From UBA2357 sp041916775 (GTDB lineage Bacteria; Pseudomonadota; Gammaproteobacteria; Burkholderiales; Rhodocyclaceae): a stretch of DNA of 64,000 bases. The notes below the pieces were generated by a model. It was not told the DNA's origin and did no database searches. It saw only the letters and a list, made by a program, of their open reading frames with translations. The position numbers were made by a program, and so were the translations under genes. The stretch spans positions 9,549-73,548 of the forward strand of contig JAYRYZ010000025.1 in the NCBI GenBank assembly GCA_041916775.1, in the 5' to 3' direction. Below are positions 1 through 6,777 of the stretch, in pieces (position 1 is the first letter of the stretch; every line of letters begins with the position of its first letter).

Positions 1-91
1 GGAAGGGACTCACCGATTCGAAGAGCAGCACTAGCGCAAGACTGGCGACGATAGCGATGACGAGAATTTGCGTGGTTGGCTGCAGCGGCAT
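1..91 (-). CDS. N-terminus of a membrane protein, cut by the window edge (possible exosortase H)
   Basis: Only the first 30 codons are inside the window. Reading the reverse strand from the ATG at 91 gives a short polar start followed by a hydrophobic stretch (ILVIAIVASLALVLLF), that is, a first membrane segment. An in-frame TGA lies 18 bases upstream, so this ATG is the first possible one; no good ribosome binding site is visible. The gene lies just downstream of, and on the same strand as, the midcut-by-XrtH substrate gene. XrtH-type exosortases start with a similar hydrophobic helix and sit beside such substrates, so an exosortase is a reasonable guess. The sequence is too short to prove it. 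Confidence 0.4.
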   Translation of the reverse strand, partial: MPLQPTTQILVIAIVASLALVLLFESVSPF

Positions 92-190
92 TGTTTGTGT
101 GGCACTTCAGGAATGCATGCAGTCTGACCGGATCCGAAGGCATGGCGAGGCTGCTGCATACAATTCAGCGGGTCTGAGCCTGCTTATGAC

Positions 191-721
191 TCATTCATCG
201 AGGCAATTCGAAAACCTGACATAGCAGGTGCCATCCGGAGCAACCGTCGATCCAATGGTGCATTCAGGCGATAGCGAAGGTGCCGCGAAGGTGCAAGCCA
301 AAGCAGAACGGCCAAGGATGTGCTGAGTGACGCCGCTTGTGTTCTCCACCGGAATATTCGTACCGTCCGTGGGAGGGATGTCCATTGTCCCGCCTGCGGC
401 AACGCTCATTTCAAGGAGAATGGCGGCATACGCGGAATCCACGAGCCGGGTGCCCACCCCTGCCGCACCGATCGCCAGCCCGCTCATCAGAAGCACCGAA
501 GCCAGTGGCTTGTGCCCCGGACTGGCGCGCATCACGCGAAAGCCGATCACGGCAATCAGGAGACCGGTGATCAACATGCCGATTTCCGACAGCGTCGGAA
601 TCGAGGCCGCAGCTGGGCCGTATGTGATCGTTCCGCCTGGAGTCCCTGCCATCACCTCGCCGCTCATGAGCAAACCTGCCACAACGACTGAACACAACGA
701 TCCAAAGGAACCACGGCGCAT
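191..721 (-). CDS. Midcut-by-XrtH protein (IPTL-type sorting signal in mid-protein)
   Basis: A 176-residue exported protein. Residues 1-25 form a signal peptide ending VMA. An IPTLSEIG motif at 41-48 is followed at once by a hydrophobic helix (about 49-63) and basic residues, the layout of the IPTL-CTERM signal recognised by exosortase H. Here the signal is near the N-terminus, followed by a second hydrophobic segment (about 73-90) and an outer domain with four cysteines (143, 154, 166, 173), which could form two disulfides. This matches the family named midcut-by-XrtH, where processing is thought to fall inside the chain. The start was chosen for its GGAG ribosome binding site 8 bases upstream and intact signal peptide; an in-frame extension to 847 lacks both. 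Confidence 0.8.
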   Translation of the reverse strand: MRRGSFGSLCSVVVAGLLMSGEVMAGTPGGTITYGPAAASIPTLSEIGMLITGLLIAVIGFRVMRASPGHKPLASVLLMSGLAIGAAGVGTRLVDSAYAAILLEMSVAAGGTMDIPPTDGTNIPVENTSGVTQHILGRSALACTFAAPSLSPECTIGSTVAPDGTCYVRFSNCLDE

Positions 722-883
722 GGAATTACTCCGAAAATTTGTGAATAAACGTTGAGAGGCTAGACGATCGCACACGCAAGTCAAGAAATTTCCACCCATG
801 CTGCATCGATACAACACCATGACATGTTCCGGGGCGTTGCAGAACAATGACCGTTGCGGTACGTGCTCAGGTGCAGTCGGAAG

Positions 884-968
884 TGGTGCCCGGGACGGGA
901 CTCGAACCCGTAACTCTTGCGAGGGCAGATTTTAAGTCTGCTGTGTTTACCAATTTCACCACCCGGGC
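884..968 (-). tRNA. tRNA-Leu (anticodon TAA)
   Basis: On the reverse strand the acceptor arms GCCCGGG and CCCGGGC pair, with discriminator A and encoded CCA (884-886). The anticodon loop CTTAAAA lies between GCAGA and TCTGC and gives anticodon TAA. The T arm holds GGGTTCGAGTCCC. The 85-base length fits a class II tRNA with a variable arm, as expected for leucine. Confidence 0.95.
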
Positions 969-1053
969 GGGAGGAGCGGCATTGTACCGCAGGGCGGTTT
1001 CGCGAGCCGTGGGGATACGCGCTGGTTGCTTCGCTTATTCAGCGGCGGTCCGG

Positions 1054-1425
1054 TCAGCACAGATCGTCGAGCGCGATGTCGAGTGCGGTCGCGATACTGC
1101 GTAGTGTGCTCAAGGCGCCTTGGCGTTTGCCGGATTCCAGCTGGGACAGATAGGCATTGCTGATGTGGGCGCGTTCTGCCAGCGACTCCTGCGTGAGCCC
1201 GCGATGTTCCCGCCAGACCTTGATCGGGTTGGCGCCGGCGAGGAGGGCGTCGACGACGGCTGAAGGTACGGTCTCCTCCTCTCCTGAGGCTAGCTTGCGA
1301 TCGAAGGCGTCGAGCAGGGCGGCATCCCGAGCGTCTTCGATTTTCTGCAACAGAGCCTGATACTCGTCCCACGGAAGAACGACATACTCCGGTTGCCCGT
1401 CGCGCAGAATTGTCTGGACATTCAT
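1054..1425 (-). CDS. XRE-family HTH protein, antitoxin-like
   Basis: A 123-residue protein with two parts. Residues 1-30 (RDGQPEYVVLPWDEYQALL) resemble the N-terminus of Phd/YefM-type antitoxins. Residues about 67-122 form a Cro/C1-type helix-turn-helix (LTQESLAERAHISNAYLSQLESGKR). Such proteins usually repress their own promoter and neutralise a RelE/HigB-type toxin. No toxin gene is visible on either side, so it may be solitary or the toxin may be lost. The start at 1425 follows GGGAGAGG with suitable spacing. The racemase-like gene is divergent, so the 168-base gap between them probably holds both promoters. Confidence 0.75.
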   Translation of the reverse strand: MNVQTILRDGQPEYVVLPWDEYQALLQKIEDARDAALLDAFDRKLASGEEETVPSAVVDALLAGANPIKVWREHRGLTQESLAERAHISNAYLSQLESGKRQGALSTLRSIATALDIALDDLC

Positions 1426-1593
1426 TTGTAGACCTCTCCCCTTGCCGCGATGTCGCTGACGCTTGTTCAATGCCGATAATGATCTCATCGATGGCCGTGC
1501 GGTACGCCTCGCGCCATTGCGTGTCGCGTATCCGCATCCGTGCGTGTCCGGCCTTTGCTAGAGTCGATCTCCCGACCTCACGAGAAAACGCCA

Positions 1594-2331
1594 ATGACGA
1601 TCTACCGAGTGCGCCCCGGGGCGCAGAGCTATGGGCACGATATCGGCATCCTGTTGATCGATTGCGCGACGCCATTCATCCCGGGGGACGTGGGCAATGC
1701 GTGCAGCTATCCGTATCCGGTGCTGTACGAGACGATCCACGACCTGAGCCTGGAGGAGCTGATCGAGCGTGGCAACCTGTCGCTGGCGCCGAAGGTGATC
1801 GCGGCGGCGAAGCGGCTGCAGACCGCGGGGGTGCGGGCGATCAGTAGCGATTGCGGATACATGCTGCATTTCCAGGATCTGGTCGCCGCGGAACTGGATG
1901 TGCCGGTGATGCTGTCCAGCCTGCTGCAGTTGCCTTTCATCGCGTCCACGCTGAGCCCGCGGCAGGCGATCGGGGTGATCTGCGCGAACCGCCGACGTCT
2001 GACGCCCGATTTGCTCGCGAAGGCCTATCCGCACCCGACCCGGCCGGTGTTCATCCGTGGCATGGAGGACCAGGCTGCGTTTCGCGGGCCGATTCTGGAC
2101 GAGACCCCCGAACTCGACGACGAGGCGATCCGCGCAGAGATCACCGGCGTGGCGCGCGAGCTGGTCGCGAGCCATCCGGAGATCGGTGCGATCCTGCTGG
2201 AGTGCTCGAACATGCCGCCCTATGCGCACGCAGTGCAGGCGGCCACCGCGCGGCCGGTGTTCGATTTCCTGACGATGATCGATCAGATGCGGGCCGCCTG
2301 CTTCAGGCGGCCCTATTCGGGCAACTATTGA
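1594..2331 (+). CDS. Aspartate/glutamate racemase superfamily protein
   Basis: A 245-residue soluble protein with the features of the Asp/Glu/hydantoin racemase fold. It has two cysteines in the expected places for a two-base mechanism, one in the first half (ISSDCGYM, after a Rossmann-like segment) and one in the second (LLECSNMPPYA). It belongs to the broad subgroup usually annotated only as aspartate/glutamate racemase family; the substrate cannot be read from sequence. ATG 1594 was chosen because the family core begins there; an upstream in-frame extension from 1540 is non-conserved in character. The gene stands alone and converges with the RNA helicase. Confidence 0.75.
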   Translation: MTIYRVRPGAQSYGHDIGILLIDCATPFIPGDVGNACSYPYPVLYETIHDLSLEELIERGNLSLAPKVIAAAKRLQTAGVRAISSDCGYMLHFQDLVAAELDVPVMLSSLLQLPFIASTLSPRQAIGVICANRRRLTPDLLAKAYPHPTRPVFIRGMEDQAAFRGPILDETPELDDEAIRAEITGVARELVASHPEIGAILLECSNMPPYAHAVQAATARPVFDFLTMIDQMRAACFRRPYSGNY

Positions 2332-2344
2332 AACATGGCGTCGA

Positions 2345-2370
2345 GCCCGGCGGCGGGAAGCACGCCGGGC
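2345..2370. terminator. GC-rich hairpin between convergent genes
   Basis: GCCCGGCG (2345-2352) and CGCCGGGC (2363-2370) pair perfectly around a 10-base loop, between the stop of the racemase-like gene (2331) and the stop of the helicase gene (2407). There is no T-run on either side, so it may act only as a weak or bidirectional terminator. Confidence 0.45.
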
Positions 2371-2406
2371 CGGAAATGCGCGACCCGCGCCATCGCACGG
2401 GCGAAA

Positions 2407-4410
2407 TCAGCCCTTGCGGTTGAAGCCGGGCTTCTTGTCGCTGCGGGGCGGGCCAGCGCGGCGCGGCGCAGCATTGCCGTCGTCGCGCCGCGGCGGGCGG
2501 TCACCCTGCGCGAACTTGCGCTCGGGCCGGGCACGGCGTGCGTCGCGATCGGCCTCTTCCGGATCCAGCAGGCGGATGTTCAGCATGTGCTGGCGGATGC
2601 GGGTCTTGCGCAGCACCTCGAAGATCTCCTTGGGCATGCCGGTGGGCAGCTCCACAGTGGAGTAATCCTCGTACAGGTTGATCTGGCCGATGAAGCGGCT
2701 CTCGATGCCGGCCTCGTTGGCGATCGCGCCGACGATGTCCTTGGGCATCGCATTCTGGTTGCGGCCGACATCGATGCGGTAGCGCTCCATCTTGCCTTCG
2801 GCGTAGTCGCGGCGCTTCTCGAGGATCTGCTCGCGGTTCTCGCGCGGCGGCCGGTCCGCGGTCGCAGCCGGGCCCTCGCTGCGCTCCGGGCGGGAGAAAC
2901 GATCATTGCGCTCGGGGCGATCACCACGCTCGGGGCGATCACCTCGGCCGAAGCGTTCGCCACGTTCCTGACGCTCGCCGCGCTCGAAACGGTCGCTTCG
3001 TTCCGGACGGTCGCTTCGCTCGAAGCGATCATTGCGCGCCGGGCGCTCAGACTCCATGCGCACCTGATCGGCGATGTCGCGGCCGGAGGCGGGCGGCAAT
3101 TGCAGCGGGCGCTCGCGCTGGGCGAGGAATGCGAGCGCGGCGGCGATCTCCTGCACGTCGGCGTCGGATTCGGCCTCCAGACCCGTGATCACGTCCATGA
3201 AGAAGCCGAGGTCTTCCTTCTCCAGTACCTCGGCAACCTGTTGGCGGAACTGCGTGATGCGCCGGTCCGTGACCGCTTCGCGCGATGGCAGCTGCACCGG
3301 CTCGATCTTCTGCCGTGTGGCGCGTTCGATGACCTTCAGCATGCGCATCTCGCGCGAGGTCACGAACAGAATCGCGGTGCCGGTGCGGCCTGCGCGGCCG
3401 GTGCGGCCGATGCGGTGCACATAGGCCTCGGTGTCGTAGGGGATGTCGTAGTTGATGACGTGGGTGATACGCGCCACGTCCAGGCCGCGCGCCGCGACGT
3501 CAGTGGCCACGACGATGTCGAGCGCGCCGCGCTTGAGTTGTTCGACCACGCGTTCGCGCAGTTGCTGGGTCATGTCGCCGTTCAAGGCGGCGACCGCGTA
3601 GCCGCGCGCCTCGAGCTTCTCGGACAGCTCGACGGTGGCGGTTTTGGTGCGTACGAAGATGATCGCGGCGTCGAAGTCCTCCTCGACCTCGAGGATGCGT
3701 GTCAGCGCGTCCAGCTTGTGCACGATGCTCGCCTGCACGTAGCGCTGGCGGATCGTCGACACCGTGGTGGTCGCCGTCTTGATCTTCACCTCCTGCGGCT
3801 CACGCAGGTAACGGTGCGCCACGCGCCGGATCGGTTCCGGCATGGTGGCGGAGAAGAGCGCGGTCTGGCGCTCGGCGGGGGTGTGCTCCAGGATCCACTC
3901 GACGTCGTCGATGAAGCCCATGCGCAGCATCTCGTCGGCCTCGTCCAGCACCAGCGTGGTGAGGCTGGAGAGCTCCAGGCTCTTGCGTTCGATGTGATCC
4001 ATGATGCGCCCGGGTGTGCCCACCACCACATGTGCGCCGCGGCTCAGCTGGCGCAGCTGCACCACCATGCTTTGCCCGCCGTACACCGGCAGCACGTGGA
4101 ATCCGGGCAGGTGCTTGGCGTAGCGCTGGAAGGCTTCCGCGACCTGGATCGCGAGCTCGCGCGTGGGCGTCAGCACCAGCACCTGAGGGTTGCGTACGCT
4201 GAGGTCGAGGCGGTTCAGCAACGGCAGTGCGAACGCGGCGGTCTTGCCGGTGCCGGTCTGGGCCTCGCCGAGGAGGTCGGCGCCGGAGAGCAGCACGGGA
4301 ATGCAGGCGGCCTGGATCGGGGAGGGGGTTTCGTAACCCACCTCTTCCAGCGCCTTCAACAGGGTGGGCTGCAGCGCAAGCTGGCTGAAGGATTCAATGG
4401 CTGAGGACAT
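2407..4410 (-). CDS. deaD: DEAD-box ATP-dependent RNA helicase (DeaD/CsdA type)
   Basis: A 667-residue helicase. RecA-like domain 1 carries the Walker A motif AQTGTGKT (50-57), PTREL, GG, TPGR, DEAD (156-159) and SAT (187-189); domain 2 carries ARGLD and HRIGRTGRAGR. After a linker rich in Arg, Glu, Asp and Phe comes a DbpA-type RNA-binding domain (about 540-610, including DIVGAIANEAGIESRFIG). A basic tail follows. This order is that of DeaD/CsdA, which unwinds structured RNA in ribosome assembly, mRNA turnover and cold adaptation. The R/E/D-rich linker is built from near-repeats (ERSDRPERSDRF, ERGDRPERNDRF) and is probably disordered and RNA-binding. ATG 4410 is used because the Q-motif region (FSQL...PSPIQ) starts just after it. 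Confidence 0.93.
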   Translation of the reverse strand: MSSAIESFSQLALQPTLLKALEEVGYETPSPIQAACIPVLLSGADLLGEAQTGTGKTAAFALPLLNRLDLSVRNPQVLVLTPTRELAIQVAEAFQRYAKHLPGFHVLPVYGGQSMVVQLRQLSRGAHVVVGTPGRIMDHIERKSLELSSLTTLVLDEADEMLRMGFIDDVEWILEHTPAERQTALFSATMPEPIRRVAHRYLREPQEVKIKTATTTVSTIRQRYVQASIVHKLDALTRILEVEEDFDAAIIFVRTKTATVELSEKLEARGYAVAALNGDMTQQLRERVVEQLKRGALDIVVATDVAARGLDVARITHVINYDIPYDTEAYVHRIGRTGRAGRTGTAILFVTSREMRMLKVIERATRQKIEPVQLPSREAVTDRRITQFRQQVAEVLEKEDLGFFMDVITGLEAESDADVQEIAAALAFLAQRERPLQLPPASGRDIADQVRMESERPARNDRFERSDRPERSDRFERGERQERGERFGRGDRPERGDRPERNDRFSRPERSEGPAATADRPPRENREQILEKRRDYAEGKMERYRIDVGRNQNAMPKDIVGAIANEAGIESRFIGQINLYEDYSTVELPTGMPKEIFEVLRKTRIRQHMLNIRLLDPEEADRDARRARPERKFAQGDRPPRRDDGNAAPRRAGPPRSDKKPGFNRKG

Positions 4411-4671
4411 TCTTCTGTACTGAAAGGCTGATGTGGTGCATGGGACGCGCGGCCGGTCGGCCACGCAATGAGAGGCGAAGTGGCGCCATGTTACCGGATT
4501 GCGATCGGGAAAGCTTCCGGCGCCTTTCACCGGCGCCCCTCAGCCTGGAACTTGCATCGTCCAGCGACCCGCTCGGGGAAACTGCAGGATCGGGTGCGCC
4601 CTCAGCACAGCTTGGGGGTCTCGATCGGCCGCCCGGTCGCGCCGCAATATCGAGGGTCTGCACTGTTTCGC

Positions 4672-4698
4672 TAAAGATGTGCCGCTGAGCGTCGTAAT
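4672..4698 (+). promoter_or_regulatory. Possible sigma-28 (FliA) promoter for the chemoreceptor gene
   Basis: TAAAGATG (4672-4679), an 11-base spacer and GTCGTAAT (4691-4698) resemble the flagellar promoter pattern TAAAGTTT-N11-GCCGATAA, with a good -35 and a poor -10. It lies 35 bases before the chemoreceptor start. The rest of the 323-base gap 4411-4733 shows no gene. Confidence 0.3.
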
Positions 4699-4733
4699 TG
4701 CCCGGACGAAAGCATTTGGGGTTGGGTGTGATC

Positions 4734-6731
4734 ATGGATAGAGGATTCGGGCTGCGAACGCGGCTGTTGTTGTTCGTCACCGGCATGGTGGTGTTGTGCT
4801 TCACGGTGACGCTGGTGGTCATCGTCGGACGCGCCTACGATGCGGTGCAGGATCAGGCGATGGCCAGGGCGCGCGCCGAGGCGACCATGGCCGCGCGTGA
4901 TGTCGCCAGTCTGCTCGACAGCGCGATGGCGGTTGCCCAGACGTTGCGGCTTTCCATCGAGGGCGCGCGCGCGGCGTTCGGGAGCGAGCGCCCGCTTGTC
5001 GATGCGATGCAGCGCCGCGTGCTGGAGGCACACCCCGAGTTGCTCGGCGTGTACACCGGTTGGGAGCCGCAGGCCTTCGATGCGTCCGATGCGGCGTTCG
5101 CAGGCGCGGCCGGTCATGATGCCAGCGGGCGCTATGTGCCCTATTGGAACCGCGCCGCCGGCGCAATCGGCGTGGAGCCGCTGGTCGACTACGACAAGCC
5201 CGGTGCAGGCGATTACTACCAGCAGCCCAAGCGCACCGGCAAGCCCTATCTGGCGGAGCCGTACGAATACGTCGTCGCCGGCCGGAAGATCCTGATCACC
5301 TCGCTGGTCCAGCCCATTCTCGAGGACGGGCGCTTCCGCGGTATCGTCGGGGTGGACATCAGTCTGGACGAGATGTCTGCGCGCATGGCCGCGATCAAGC
5401 CCTTTGGCGTCGGGCGGATCACCGCTCTCACCGGCAGCGGCCTCGTCGTCGCGGATGCAGACCCCGCGCGCGCCGGAGCCGCCGTGACGACGCTCCCTGC
5501 AGCATTGATGCGCGCCCTCGCCGAGGGGCGCAGCCTGCTCGACAGCGGTGAGGACGGCATGGTTCACGCCCTCGAACCCGTTCGCGTGCGCGGCGTGGAT
5601 ACGCACTGGGCGATCCACGTCACCGTGCCGCAGTCGGTGGTGTTCCAGGAGGCGCTCGCACTGCGAAACACCGCCGGCATGCTCGCGGTTGCCAGCGTGC
5701 TGATCACGGCCATCGTGCTCTTCGTGGTGGTCAGCCTGCTGCTGCGTCCGCTCAAGGCCTTGTCCGAGGCGATGGGCGCGCTCGCGCAGGGTGAGGGCGA
5801 CCTCACGCGTCGCCTTTCGGAGCGCTCGCGCGACGAACTCGGCACGGTGGCGAGGTCGGTGAATGCTTTCCTCGCGTCCTTGCAGCGCATGTTCGGTGAA
5901 GTGCGTGACCAGGCGCAGTTCGTCCTGGGCGGCGTCGAGCAGGCCGCGCAGACCACGCGCGCGGTCGCTGGCTCGTCGCGCACGATCGCTGACAGCACCA
6001 CCGCAAACGCCGCGACGATCGAGCAGATCACCGCCTCGATCAACCAGATTGCCGACAACGCCAACCACGCCAACGACACGATGCAGCAGACCAGCGAGGT
6101 GTCGCGTCGCAGCGCGGACGGCGTGCGCGGCCTCGAAGCCAGCATGCAGGCGATCTCCGCCAGCATGGACGGGTTGGCCGGCTCGCTCTCGGAGGTGTCG
6201 GAGCGCTCCGGACAGATCAACAGCATTGTTCAGGTGATCCGCGAGATTGCCGACCAGACCAACCTGCTCGCGCTCAATGCCGCGATCGAGGCGGCGCGCG
6301 CGGGCGAGCAGGGCCGGGGCTTCGCCGTCGTTGCCGACGAGGTGCGCAAGCTTGCCGAGCGCACCAGCCAGGCCACCAACGAGATCCGCACCAAGATCGA
6401 CGGGATGAATAGCGAGACCGGCGAGGCGGTCAGCCGGATGAGCCGCGCACGCGACACGGTCGCCAGTGGCATGAGCCGTGCGGCCGAGGTCGCGGCCGAG
6501 ATCGCCGCGATCGAGGATAGCATCGCGCGCGCCAGCCAGAGCATGCAGGACATTGCCGCGGCGACGCACGAGCAGTCGGCGGCAACGGTTGCCCTGGCAG
6601 GGGCGTCCGCGCAGGTGTCGAGCGCGGTCGGGCAATCCGACTTCGCGATCCAGGAAGCGTCCGCGAAACTGGAAGAGATCGAGCGTGCGGCACGACAGCT
6701 CGCCGAGCTGATGTCGCGCTTCCGCATCTGA
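4734..6731 (+). CDS. Methyl-accepting chemotaxis protein with dCache-type sensor
   Basis: A 665-residue transmembrane chemoreceptor. It has membrane segment 1 (about 11-32), a long periplasmic domain of dCache type (about 35-310, with YDKPGAGDYYQQPKRTGKPYLAEPY typical of amino-acid-binding Cache sensors), segment 2 (about 320-343), a HAMP linker, and a signalling coiled coil whose tip reads EIADQTNLLALNAAIEAARAGE. Ligand binding outside should control CheA through CheW. The protein ends RFRI, so there is no CheR/CheB-docking pentapeptide. A GTG six bases upstream (4728) is an equally possible start; the region before it has only a weak G-rich ribosome binding site. The gene is single and converges with the SMC gene. 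Confidence 0.92.
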   Translation: MDRGFGLRTRLLLFVTGMVVLCFTVTLVVIVGRAYDAVQDQAMARARAEATMAARDVASLLDSAMAVAQTLRLSIEGARAAFGSERPLVDAMQRRVLEAHPELLGVYTGWEPQAFDASDAAFAGAAGHDASGRYVPYWNRAAGAIGVEPLVDYDKPGAGDYYQQPKRTGKPYLAEPYEYVVAGRKILITSLVQPILEDGRFRGIVGVDISLDEMSARMAAIKPFGVGRITALTGSGLVVADADPARAGAAVTTLPAALMRALAEGRSLLDSGEDGMVHALEPVRVRGVDTHWAIHVTVPQSVVFQEALALRNTAGMLAVASVLITAIVLFVVVSLLLRPLKALSEAMGALAQGEGDLTRRLSERSRDELGTVARSVNAFLASLQRMFGEVRDQAQFVLGGVEQAAQTTRAVAGSSRTIADSTTANAATIEQITASINQIADNANHANDTMQQTSEVSRRSADGVRGLEASMQAISASMDGLAGSLSEVSERSGQINSIVQVIREIADQTNLLALNAAIEAARAGEQGRGFAVVADEVRKLAERTSQATNEIRTKIDGMNSETGEAVSRMSRARDTVASGMSRAAEVAAEIAAIEDSIARASQSMQDIAAATHEQSAATVALAGASAQVSSAVGQSDFAIQEASAKLEEIERAARQLAELMSRFRI

Positions 6732-6777
6732 GTCGACCGTCGGGCGTGCCTTCCTCAGCGCGCGCCCGGCCGTCGCA

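Noticed and set aside
1429..1590. A toxin partner upstream of the XRE gene (segment reading MRIRDTQWREAYRTAIDEI)
   Set aside because: The frame runs on into the XRE gene out of phase and shows no RelE/HigB beta-strand pattern.
2335..4404. A 689-codon open frame opposite the RNA helicase
   Set aside because: It is antisense to a complete DEAD-box gene. High third-position GC keeps the opposite strand open, and the product has no family features.
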